This document shows, piece after piece, positions 33,758-42,559 of a stretch of 64,000 bases of DNA. Made by a program: the position numbers and the translations under genes. Position 1 is the first letter of the stretch; every line of letters begins with the position of its first letter. The notes beneath the pieces are model-generated. The model was not told the origin of the DNA. It did not search any database and was given only the letters and a program-made list of their open reading frames with translations. This DNA comes from Nocardioides daeguensis (GTDB lineage Bacteria > Actinomycetota > Actinomycetes > Propionibacteriales > Nocardioidaceae): the NCBI RefSeq assembly GCF_019192965.1, contig NZ_JAHTKU010000019.1, positions 178,047 to 242,046 on the forward strand. Reading direction: 5' to 3'.

Positions 33758-36700
33758 GTGACTGGAGTGGAGACGGAAATCGACGTCGCTAATTGGGCTG
33801 CGATAGGCCGAAGCGCGATGCCAACCCTTCCCGAGCCGGGGCAGGTCGTTGAGGTGCGGGGGTCGACGTGGGCGGTTGCCAACGTCCAGGCCCAGGGACT
33901 GCCGCGCAGTCCTGCCGACGAAGCTACGGCGCAGCTCTCACATGTCGTGGATCTCCAGTCCTTGGATGAGGACCGTCTCGGTGAGCAGCTCTCCGTCGTC
34001 TGGGAGCTGGAAGTGGGCCACACAGTCACTCCTCCGCAGGGCCTGCCGGATGTCATCTACGCTGACGGATTCGACGAGCCGGCCACACTCGCAGGCTTTG
34101 TCGACGCGATGCGCTGGGGTGCGGTCACCAGTGCTGACCCCAACCGGTACCAGGCACCTTTCTGGTCCGGCGCCACCGTCGAGGCTTATCAACTGGAACC
34201 GCTCCGTCGCGCCCTCGGTGCACCTCGCGCCAACCTGCTGCTCGCCGACGATGTCGGTCTCGGCAAGACCATCGAAGCCGGTCTGGTCATTCAGGAGTTG
34301 TTCCTGCGTCACCGCGCCCGCACAGCTGTCATCGTCTGCCCGCCAAGTCTCGCGCTGAAGTGGCAGGACGAGATGCGCGAGAAGTTCGGTCTGGAGTTCA
34401 CCATTGTCAATTCCGAACTGATGGCCCAAGTCCGCCGCACCCACGGCCTGCACGCCAACCCGTTCCAACTCTTCCCGCGCGTCATCGTCAGCATGGCGTG
34501 GCTCCCGCAGATCCGCGCCCAGCGCCTGCTCCGCGACGTCTATGCCCAGGCCAGCAACCCCAAGACGGGGAAGCGGTACGCCTTCGACATCCTCGTGGTC
34601 GATGAGGCCCACCACGTCGCCCCGTCGAGCCCGTCAGCCATCGCAGGCGGCCGCGGATATGCGGTCGACACCCAGCGCACCGTCGCGGTTCGCCAGCTCG
34701 CGGAGAAGTGCGAGCATCGCCTGTTCTTGAGTGCGACCCCCCACAACGGCCATCCCGAGTCGTTCACGGCCTTGATGGAGATGATCGACCCACGCCGTTT
34801 CGCGCGTGGCGCGAACCTTGACTCCACAGCGCTGAAAGACGTCACCGTCCGCCGCCTGAAGACCGATCTGTCCGGCAAGGGATTCAGAAAGCGCAAGGTC
34901 AACACCCTCGACGTCACGCCGTCCGACTCCGAGCAACAGATGTTCTCCTTGCTCGACGACATCGTCACCAAGAGCGCGAAGCAGAACGGCACAAAGCCCG
35001 GCGGCGACATCGTCACGATGCTGCTGAAGAAGCGCTTCCTGTCCAGCCCGTTTGCATTCGGCATGACACTGAGCCACTACGTCGCCTCGAAGGCTGGCCG
35101 TGGTCTATCCGAGGACGAGTACGACGACATCTTCGGCGAGGGCCAGTCCGACGAGGAAGAGGGCCTGTGGGAGCAGGACGAGGCTGAGAAACTGCGCGAG
35201 TCCAAGGGCTCAGACCCGCTCGTAGCCGCCGAGCCCGGCCAGCTCGAAACTCTCATGGAGTGGGGGCTCGGGTACGAGAGCCGTGCCGACTCCCGGCTCG
35301 ACCGACTCATCAGTTTCCTCGACGCGGTGTGCCGCCCCGACGGCAAGACCTGGTCGAACGAGCGCGTCGTGGTCTTCACCGAGTACGCCCACACCGTCGA
35401 CTGGCTGACCCGCGTCCTCAACCAACGCGGATACACCGACGATCGGCTCGCGGTTATCCAAGGCGCCACCGCGACCGAGGACCGCGAGTACATCCGCTCG
35501 CAGTTCACTGCCGATCCAACCAAGGAGCCGGTCCGCGTTCTGCTCGCCACCGACGCAGCGGGGGAAGGCATCGACCTCCAGACCTACTGCCACCGGCTCG
35601 TGAACTTCGACATCCCGTTCAACCCCTCGCGCCTCGAACAGCGCATCGGCCGCATCGACCGGTACGGCCAGACCGAGGAACCGCAGGTCTTCCATTTCGT
35701 ACCGGTCGTCGAATCCTCGACGTACGCCGCCGACCTGAACTTCATGGAGCGCATCGCTCGCAAGATCGCTCAGGTCGAGTACGACCTCGGCTCCGCCAAC
35801 CAAGTCGTCGGCGAGGAGATTCAGGGCCACTTCGGCAAGCGCACCCCGACCAAGGCCAAGTCCAAGGGCGTCGACACCAACGAGGTCATCAACTCCGCCC
35901 TCGCGGGCGGCATGGAGCTCAACGCTCGCCTGACCCAGTTGGAGCAGGGCTACGACGTGTCCCGCACCGAGATGCACCTCGACCCGGCCAATCTGCGCCG
36001 GGTGGTCGACACGGCCCTGCGGATCAACCACCAGTCACCGCTGATCGAGAACCATGAGTTCGCGCAAGACACCGACGCTGAGGTCTTCATCGTGCCATCG
36101 CTGACGACCGGCTGGCACGACGCCCTGCGCGGCCTCGACACCCGACTCAAGCCTGGCGAGTTGCGGCCCATCACCTTCGACGCCGCCGCGGCGGAGGGCC
36201 GCGCTGAGCTCGTCTACGTCCACCTCGGGCACCCCATCGTTCAGAAGGCCCAGCGTCTCCTGCGGCGCTCGCTGTGGAGCGTTGACTCGCCCTTGAACCG
36301 CGTGACCGCCGTCGTGGTCGACGACCTCGAAGAGTCCTTCGTTGCCGCCGTCACCCGCATGGTCCTCGTTGGTCGAGGCGGTGTTCGCCTCCACGAAGAG
36401 GTCTTCCTTGCGGGTGTGCGCCTGAAGGGTCGCCGTGCGATGGCCGAGGAGAAGGCCGAGGCGGCCCTCGACAAGGCACTCGACCGCGAACGCCTCACGG
36501 TTGCGGACGAGCGCGTCCGCGATCAGCTCTGCGATGTGTGGAACGTCCCCGACGCGCCCCTGCGTCTGCGTCTCGAAGAGTCGATGCAAGCTCGCGCCGG
36601 CCGTCGGCACGAACTGGTGATCGAGCAGCTCGCCAAGCGCCAAGCCGCCGATGTCCAGCGTGCCAGGGAGATCTTCACAGCGTTCCGCGCCAACCTGCGT

Positions 36701-36949
36701 GACTCGCTCGCTCGTTTGAAGGCCGAAGAGGACGAAGCGCAGGGCCAGTTGTTCGCCGATCCCGACCAGATGCGCCAATGGAGACGCGACATCGACGCCA
36801 TGAGCCGTCGCTTGGACGAACTTGACGACGAGGAGGCACGAGAGATCGACGCGATCACCGCCCGCTACGCCGACGTGAAGCCTCACACCACCGCAGCGGC
36901 TGTCGTCTTTGCCCTGACCCGCGCTGACGCAGATGGGTGGGTCGAGTGA
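33758..36949 (+). CDS. drmD: DISARM class 1 SNF2-like helicase DrmD
   Basis: 1063 residues from GTG 33758. SF2/SNF2 motifs: Walker A 'LLADDVGLGKTIEAGL' (162-177), 'ILVVDEAHHVAP' (about 280), 'LFLSATPHNGHPESFTALME' (about 323), C-terminal 'LLATDAAGEGIDLQ' (about 594) and 'QRIGRIDRYGQTEEP' (about 628), followed by a helical C-terminal region. With the methyltransferase, DrmA, DrmB and DrmC genes downstream this is the class 1 marker of DISARM, which restricts phage DNA. No Shine-Dalgarno sequence is evident, so the mRNA may be leaderless. The stop overlaps the next start (TGATG). Confidence 0.92.
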   Translation: MTGVETEIDVANWAAIGRSAMPTLPEPGQVVEVRGSTWAVANVQAQGLPRSPADEATAQLSHVVDLQSLDEDRLGEQLSVVWELEVGHTVTPPQGLPDVIYADGFDEPATLAGFVDAMRWGAVTSADPNRYQAPFWSGATVEAYQLEPLRRALGAPRANLLLADDVGLGKTIEAGLVIQELFLRHRARTAVIVCPPSLALKWQDEMREKFGLEFTIVNSELMAQVRRTHGLHANPFQLFPRVIVSMAWLPQIRAQRLLRDVYAQASNPKTGKRYAFDILVVDEAHHVAPSSPSAIAGGRGYAVDTQRTVAVRQLAEKCEHRLFLSATPHNGHPESFTALMEMIDPRRFARGANLDSTALKDVTVRRLKTDLSGKGFRKRKVNTLDVTPSDSEQQMFSLLDDIVTKSAKQNGTKPGGDIVTMLLKKRFLSSPFAFGMTLSHYVASKAGRGLSEDEYDDIFGEGQSDEEEGLWEQDEAEKLRESKGSDPLVAAEPGQLETLMEWGLGYESRADSRLDRLISFLDAVCRPDGKTWSNERVVVFTEYAHTVDWLTRVLNQRGYTDDRLAVIQGATATEDREYIRSQFTADPTKEPVRVLLATDAAGEGIDLQTYCHRLVNFDIPFNPSRLEQRIGRIDRYGQTEEPQVFHFVPVVESSTYAADLNFMERIARKIAQVEYDLGSANQVVGEEIQGHFGKRTPTKAKSKGVDTNEVINSALAGGMELNARLTQLEQGYDVSRTEMHLDPANLRRVVDTALRINHQSPLIENHEFAQDTDAEVFIVPSLTTGWHDALRGLDTRLKPGELRPITFDAAAAEGRAELVYVHLGHPIVQKAQRLLRRSLWSVDSPLNRVTAVVVDDLEESFVAAVTRMVLVGRGGVRLHEEVFLAGVRLKGRRAMAEEKAEAALDKALDRERLTVADERVRDQLCDVWNVPDAPLRLRLEESMQARAGRRHELVIEQLAKRQAADVQRAREIFTAFRANLRDSLARLKAEEDEAQGQLFADPDQMRQWRRDIDAMSRRLDELDDEEAREIDAITARYADVKPHTTAAAVVFALTRADADGWVE

Positions 36950-39900
36950 TGACACGCGCAAAGAGCAACACCGCCTCCCGTGGCAGCAAGCCGATCAACG
37001 CAACCGACCAGCACCGCGCCTGGCTCGAACTCGTCGACACCGAGGGCCCGTTCCTCGCCATCCCGCCGCTCAAGCGGGTCTGGCCCCAAGGGATGCCCAG
37101 CCTCACGGACGAGCGCAAGACGGCGCTTGTCGATGCCCGCAAGGACTTCGAGGGCGCATGGGAGACCCTCGACCGCGCACCGGACTCTGAGACTGCACAG
37201 GACTCTTACCGCGTGGCCCGCGACAAGTGGGTCGAGACGATCCTGCGTGACGTCGCTGGCTGGGCCGAGTCGCTCTCGTGGGGCGAAGTTCCCGGTGTCG
37301 AGGCACAGTCGCCCAACCGCGCGGTGACGATCCGCGCTCAGGCATCCCTCAATGGCACGGATGGCATCGGCGCGATCGTCCACGTCATCGACTCCGTCGA
37401 CTCGCTGCGTCAGACGCCGGGGGACTTGTGGGCCGCCAATCCCATCGACCGTGTCGAGGTCATGCTCCGGGAGAGCAAGATTCCGATCGGCATAGTCACC
37501 GACGGCCGCTGGTGGGGCCTCGTATGCGCCCGCGAAGGCGCGATGGCTGCCTCAGGCATTGTGGACGCCTTGACGTGGATCGAGGAGCCCCGAACGCGGG
37601 ACGCGTTCTTCGCCCTCATCGGGCGGCAGCACCTCATCGGCGGTAACCCGACCGAGCGGCTCCCTGTCCTGTTCGAGGAGTCCGTCGCAGCGGCCGAAGA
37701 GATCACTGAAGCCCTTGGTGCCCAGGTCCGCCGGGCCGTCGAGCTGCTCATCCAGTCTTTCTCCGAGTCCGCCGCCGACGCACAGCGTCGCGGTCTGCCG
37801 GACCCGCTCCCGAAGCGCACCCACGACAGCTACGAAGCCGCTGTCACGGTGATGATGCGAGCCGTCTTCCTCCTCTTCGCCGAGGAACGCGGGCTTCTGC
37901 CGTCGGGCGAGTTGTTCGAGCAGGGGTACGGCATCGCGCGCGAACTGGAACGCCTCATCGCTCGCGAGACCGAAGAGAGCGAGGAAGCGCTCGACGCGAC
38001 CTCGCTCACTTGGCACCGGCTGCTCGCCACTAGTCAGGCTCTCTACCGGGGCGCGAGCTTCGAGAACCTGCGGATGCCGGCCTACGGCGGCTCACTATTC
38101 GACCCAGCCCGGTTCCCGTTCCTCACCGACACGAATGAGCAGGGCACCCTCGCCATTGCGGTCTCGGACCGAGTCATGCTTCACGTCCTGCGCTCGGTCC
38201 AGGTCGCAGACATCAAGGGCGAAGCCCGCCGAATCTCCTTCCGTGACATCGACGTCGAGCAGATCGGCTACATCTACGAGGGTCTGCTCGGCTACACCGC
38301 AGCCATCGCCGACGAAGTCACCGTCGGGCTGAAGGGCACCCTCGGCGACGAGCCGGAGATCCCGCTCGCCACGCTCGAAGCGCTGGCGGCCGAAGCCCCG
38401 GACCCGAAGAAGCTCGCAGCGGCGATCCGCGCCTTCGTCGAAAGCGACCAGCCTTCGGCCAAGCCCTCCTCGGCAGCGGCCATCGCCAAGGCCATAGGCG
38501 CCGACGTTGAGCCGAGCATCGTCAGCGCGCTCACTCAGGCCGTTGGCGACGATCTCGAACTGCGTGACCGGGTGAAGCCGTGGCTCGGTCTGATCCGTCT
38601 TGACCTGCGACAGCGACCCTTCGTTGTGCTCCACGGCGGCCTCATCGTGAAGGAGACCCCGTCACGCAAGAACGCGGGCGCTCACTACACGCCCAAGTCG
38701 CTTGCCGAAGATGTCGTGCTTCACGCGCTCCAGCCGCTCTGCTATGCGCCGGGGCCTCACCAGACGGCCAGCGACGAGGAGTGGAAACTCAAGTCTTCCG
38801 ACGAGTTGCTGAGCCTCAAGGTCGCCGACATCGCTTGCGGCTCGGGTGCGTTCCTCGTGGCAGCTGCCCGCTACCTCTCGGAACGGGTAGTCGAGGCATG
38901 GACGGCCGAGGACCCACGCAACGCCGCGCGCAAGGACCTCTACACCCGTGCCATCCGTCAGGTCGTCGCCAACTGCCTCTACGGAGCAGACATCAACGAC
39001 ATGGCCGTCGAGATGTGCAAACTCTCCCTCTGGCTCGTCTCACTCGACCGCGACCTGCCGTTCTCCTTCGTCGACGACAAGGTCTTCCTCGGCAACTCGC
39101 TCCTCGGCGTCACCGATCTCAACCAACTGCGCCGGCTCCACATCGACCCGAAGGTCAAGACGGAGATGGCCGGCTATTACGCCTACGACGTCGACATCGA
39201 CTCGATCATCGACCGAGCCAAGGAACTGCGTCGCACTCTGTCGACCGAGATCGATGAGAACGACCCGGCGCGCAATAGCGCCGCCAAACATCGCCAACTC
39301 GGCGACTTCCGGCAAGTGACCGCCGACCTCCGCCGCATCGCCGATGGCGTCGTCGCCGCCGGTCTATCCCAGGGTGGCAAGCCCGGCAAGGCGCTCAACG
39401 AGGCGTACGACAACCTCCGCGTCGCGGTCGGCAAGGCATACCCCGACAAGGGCGAGCCTGACCTCGGCTTCCTGGACTCAATCATTGACGCCGGACTGAC
39501 CCCCAGGGCCCTGACCGATTACGAGAGGTGGCAGCCGCTCCACTGGGTTATCGAAGCGCCAGACATCATGGTCGATAAGGGTGGCTTCGATGCCGTTATC
39601 GGCAATCCTGCGTTTCTGCACAGCAAGAAGATCACTACAGCGAACGGCAAGAATTACCGCGACTTCCTGCAAGCAGTGCTGGCGAACGGAGTCGCCGGGG
39701 ACGCTGATTTGGCGGCCTACTTCCTCCTTCGGCAAGCAGGTTTGCTCTCATCTGAGGGGGATATCGGGATCGTGGTGACCAAGTCGATCATGCAATCGCA
39801 CACCAAGATCGTGGGTCTCGATCAGGTTCTCGCGGGAGGTGCGACGCTGGTTGGCGCCTCCGATCCGTTTGACTGGGGACCGGGCGGGGCAGCGGTGTCG

Positions 39901-40959
39901 GTGATCAAGATGTGGGTCACGACCGGGCCGCTGATTGCTGGCGGAAGGCTCCTCGTGGCCGATCCTGAGCAGCCAAGGGGTGCCCTTCCGGTGCGTGCCT
40001 ACGTCGGGACGTATCCGAACGGAGATGGGTTCCGGGTCCCAGCTGAAGACGCGCGGGCGTGGTTGGCCGAATACCCGAACTTGGATTCTCACCTGTTCCC
40101 GTACGTGCGTGCCGCCGATTTGTCGCAAGGCGATCCATCTGCCCCTGACGAGTACCTCATCGACCTCGACGGGATGCCTGAAGAGCAGGCACAACAAGTT
40201 GAGCCTCTCTGGTCGCATCTCGATAGGCATCAGAGACCCTGGCGGGAGCGACCTAAGACGAAACCGCACCTGCGCGAGCGATGGTGGGACTTCGAGAGCT
40301 CGGCATCTGCGCTCTACGGAGAGTTGAGGACTGTCGACCGTGCAATCGGAATCCCTCGCACGAGCAATCTTCTAATGCCGCGCTGGATTCCATCGCAGAT
40401 CAGAATCGACATGGGAGTGGTCGTCTTCCCGGTTGACGATTGGGCGATCTTTGGGCAGGTTGCGTCGAGTCTTCATTACCACTGGGTCCTGAGCTACGGA
40501 GCAACCACCCGTGACGATCCAAGCTATGCGCCTAGGCGCCTCTCGAACACCTTCCCTTGGACGCCATGCCCGCGGACGGAAGCGGTAGAGGAGTTCGAGA
40601 GCGCGCTAGAACAGCGCTGTCGGGCGATGGGCGGTCTTCGAGCAGTCATGAACGAGTTCAATGCTGAATCGGCGCGATCGGACGAGGTTCAGCACTTGCG
40701 GGAGCTCTTCGTGGCCTTGGATTCGGAGGTTCTCGCGGCCTTCGGCTGGACCGACATCGCTCCAACATACGATTTTCGCGAACGCAACAACCTTCGTCGA
40801 TTCACTGTCGATCCCCAGTCGCGAGATGAAATGCTCAGCCGGCTGTTGGCCGAGAACCTCAGTCGGGCTGCTGTGGAAGGACCGAGCGGGGCCAGTCCGA
40901 AGCGGCCCGGCCGTTCGACTCGGGTCGAATCGCAGGACAGCCTGTTTGGGGATGGATAG
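36949..40959 (+). CDS. drmMI: DISARM adenine methyltransferase DrmMI with an NPAF motif
   Basis: 1336 residues from ATG 36949. The N-terminal half is helical; the SAM-binding motif 'VADIACGSGAFLVAAARYL' lies near 628; 'YGADINDMAVEMCKLSLWL' is motif II. The catalytic motif IV is 'VIGNPAFLHSKKI' (about 886): the family normally has NPP(Y/F/W), here NPAF (GCG instead of a CCN codon). A target-recognition region and an Eco57I-type C terminus follow. In DISARM the enzyme marks host DNA as self. Codon third positions change near 39.5 kb from almost all G/C to a mixed pattern that continues into the next two genes, suggesting exchange of the specificity half. Whether NPAF is active cannot be told from sequence. 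Confidence 0.9.
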   Translation: MTRAKSNTASRGSKPINATDQHRAWLELVDTEGPFLAIPPLKRVWPQGMPSLTDERKTALVDARKDFEGAWETLDRAPDSETAQDSYRVARDKWVETILRDVAGWAESLSWGEVPGVEAQSPNRAVTIRAQASLNGTDGIGAIVHVIDSVDSLRQTPGDLWAANPIDRVEVMLRESKIPIGIVTDGRWWGLVCAREGAMAASGIVDALTWIEEPRTRDAFFALIGRQHLIGGNPTERLPVLFEESVAAAEEITEALGAQVRRAVELLIQSFSESAADAQRRGLPDPLPKRTHDSYEAAVTVMMRAVFLLFAEERGLLPSGELFEQGYGIARELERLIARETEESEEALDATSLTWHRLLATSQALYRGASFENLRMPAYGGSLFDPARFPFLTDTNEQGTLAIAVSDRVMLHVLRSVQVADIKGEARRISFRDIDVEQIGYIYEGLLGYTAAIADEVTVGLKGTLGDEPEIPLATLEALAAEAPDPKKLAAAIRAFVESDQPSAKPSSAAAIAKAIGADVEPSIVSALTQAVGDDLELRDRVKPWLGLIRLDLRQRPFVVLHGGLIVKETPSRKNAGAHYTPKSLAEDVVLHALQPLCYAPGPHQTASDEEWKLKSSDELLSLKVADIACGSGAFLVAAARYLSERVVEAWTAEDPRNAARKDLYTRAIRQVVANCLYGADINDMAVEMCKLSLWLVSLDRDLPFSFVDDKVFLGNSLLGVTDLNQLRRLHIDPKVKTEMAGYYAYDVDIDSIIDRAKELRRTLSTEIDENDPARNSAAKHRQLGDFRQVTADLRRIADGVVAAGLSQGGKPGKALNEAYDNLRVAVGKAYPDKGEPDLGFLDSIIDAGLTPRALTDYERWQPLHWVIEAPDIMVDKGGFDAVIGNPAFLHSKKITTANGKNYRDFLQAVLANGVAGDADLAAYFLLRQAGLLSSEGDIGIVVTKSIMQSHTKIVGLDQVLAGGATLVGASDPFDWGPGGAAVSVIKMWVTTGPLIAGGRLLVADPEQPRGALPVRAYVGTYPNGDGFRVPAEDARAWLAEYPNLDSHLFPYVRAADLSQGDPSAPDEYLIDLDGMPEEQAQQVEPLWSHLDRHQRPWRERPKTKPHLRERWWDFESSASALYGELRTVDRAIGIPRTSNLLMPRWIPSQIRIDMGVVVFPVDDWAIFGQVASSLHYHWVLSYGATTRDDPSYAPRRLSNTFPWTPCPRTEAVEEFESALEQRCRAMGGLRAVMNEFNAESARSDEVQHLRELFVALDSEVLAAFGWTDIAPTYDFRERNNLRRFTVDPQSRDEMLSRLLAENLSRAAVEGPSGASPKRPGRSTRVESQDSLFGDG

Positions 40960-41574
40960 ATGCCAGTTTCGCCATTCCAAGCTGCGATTGACGTCCTCGA
41001 TCGGGCCGACGCGCTGCTGACCCTTGATTCTGGGTCCGGATCGGTGCTGGACGCCGACTTGCGACGTCAAGCTCTCGTCATGGGTGTGGCGGGCCTCGAT
41101 ACCTGGATGCACTGGAAGATCCATCGTGTCCCTTTGGACGCTCTCTCCCAGAACCTTGCGGAGATCGCTGTGCCGTTCGCCAACCTGGTCGAGATGGGTG
41201 AGCGCTCCGTGGAAGCACGGAAGCAGGGTGTGCGCGACCGGCCAATGGTTCGGGCTCGTAACGCTCTCCACGCACAACTTCTCAGGATCACATTTCAGTC
41301 AGCCCGAGACTGGCAGCGCGGATTCAATCTGCTTGGAGTGAGAAGTGGATTCACGGCTGTTGGTGCGGCGATGGTTCCGTCCGAGGCCAAGGCGGATATT
41401 GAGAGCCGCTTGAACCAGCTCAGCCATCGTCGTAACCAGGTTGTCCATGAGGGCGACCTCATGAGGCAGGCGAAGCCACGGGCGATTCGTCACAACGACC
41501 TGGAGGCCGCGAAGGTCGCCGACGACTTGTTGTGGATCAGACGATTCTTGACGGCAGTCGACTCGATGGTTTGA
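40960..41574 (+). CDS. HEPN-like protein inserted in DISARM
   Basis: 204 residues, all-helical by composition. Near residue 156 it has 'HRRNQVVHEGDL', the RxxxxH catalytic pattern of HEPN ribonucleases with the usual Asn after Arg. The N-terminal 'RRQALVMGVAGLDTWMHWKI' resembles the first helices of RiboL-PSP-type HEPN domains. ATG 40960 follows the drmMI stop directly, so it is co-translated with the methyltransferase. HEPN proteins in defence loci commonly cut RNA and halt growth; here it may be a fallback toxin or a regulator. Codon use is less G/C-biased than in the drm genes. Confidence 0.68.
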   Translation: MPVSPFQAAIDVLDRADALLTLDSGSGSVLDADLRRQALVMGVAGLDTWMHWKIHRVPLDALSQNLAEIAVPFANLVEMGERSVEARKQGVRDRPMVRARNALHAQLLRITFQSARDWQRGFNLLGVRSGFTAVGAAMVPSEAKADIESRLNQLSHRRNQVVHEGDLMRQAKPRAIRHNDLEAAKVADDLLWIRRFLTAVDSMV

Positions 41575-41576
41575 CC

Positions 41577-42515
41577 GTGGCGAGAACCCATTCGGAGCAG
41601 ACGATCAAGATCCTCTTTGGGCAAGCGAGGCGCTGCGCCTACCCAGGCTGTAACAGCCCTCTGATCTTCGATGACGCAGACCGTGGCGTTCGGACTCCAG
41701 TTGCCGAGATTGCTCACATCAGGTCTGCCAGTCCGGACGGACCACGACACGATCCCGACTTCCCAGGCGACCAACTCAACCGTGAGGGGAATCTTCTGTT
41801 GCTCTGCGGAACTCACCACCGAGCTGTAGACCAAGCCCATGCCGTGTTCCCGGTTGAGGAACTGCTGGAGTGGAAGCAGGCGCAGGTCGCCCAAGCTGGC
41901 GGATCAGCCATTTCAGACGCTGAAATTGTCGCGTATGTGAAGTCAATGGAATCGGCGTTGCAGTCGGTGTATGAGGCGCTTCAGGTGACCACCGCGGTGG
42001 ACATCGTTCCTGCCCGTCGGGTTCCCAACACCTACATGACGATGTCTACGGATTTGTTCGAGGCGCTCCAGCGCGAGTCGCCAGAGCAAGTTGAGGCGTT
42101 CACCAAGGAGCTGATCGGCGTCTCTGTTGCCAACGTCGGCTTCAGCGGGGTCGACGTCGTCGGCGCTGGTCTTGAGTTGGTCCTGCACAGGGCAAAGGAC
42201 ACGCCCGCGCCCTGGTTCTTCCCGACAGGTTGGTCGCCCCAGTCACTTCCGCATCGGTTGCAAGGCAGGTCGTCAGCCGTCTGGTACGCGGAGGCGGACT
42301 CAGCACGTGGATTGGTGATTGAGGCAATCCAGAAGTACAAGACCTACCCGACTCATGTTCGGGCGTTTGCCTCTTACGCTGACGGGACCCGGGAGGTCGG
42401 GGTTTGGGTGCCATTCCTCGACTTTGCCGAGCAAACGCGGCTGTACGACGCCGAACGTCTGATTCAAATTCGGTCTGTGGCACCGGTGGATCTCGCGGGT
42501 CCTCCGGTGAACTGA
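41577..42515 (+). CDS. HNH endonuclease inserted in DISARM
   Basis: 312 residues from GTG 41577, two bases after the HEPN-like stop. The N-terminal HNH domain (about 5-95) has 'RRCAYPGCNSPL' (CxxxxC), 'VAEIAHIRSASPDGPRHD' and 'NLLLLCGTHHRAVD', giving Cys/His zinc ligands and the active His. Residues 120-312 form an unrecognised domain. The HNH domain closely resembles that of the ABC-3C effector at 49104. The gene is followed by a 44-base spacer before drmA, unlike the tight overlaps elsewhere in the operon. It is either a DISARM accessory nuclease or a two-gene HEPN/HNH unit using DISARM's promoter. Confidence 0.75.
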   Translation: MARTHSEQTIKILFGQARRCAYPGCNSPLIFDDADRGVRTPVAEIAHIRSASPDGPRHDPDFPGDQLNREGNLLLLCGTHHRAVDQAHAVFPVEELLEWKQAQVAQAGGSAISDAEIVAYVKSMESALQSVYEALQVTTAVDIVPARRVPNTYMTMSTDLFEALQRESPEQVEAFTKELIGVSVANVGFSGVDVVGAGLELVLHRAKDTPAPWFFPTGWSPQSLPHRLQGRSSAVWYAEADSARGLVIEAIQKYKTYPTHVRAFASYADGTREVGVWVPFLDFAEQTRLYDAERLIQIRSVAPVDLAGPPVN

Positions 42516-42559
42516 GCAATCCCTACGAGTGTCGGACCCCTACGGCAGACTGTTGACCC

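Noticed and set aside
36949..40959. BREX PglX or type IIG restriction-methylase
   Set aside because: Neighbours are drmD, drmA, drmB and drmC; no PglZ, BrxC or BrxA gene is present, so DISARM DrmMI is the better call.
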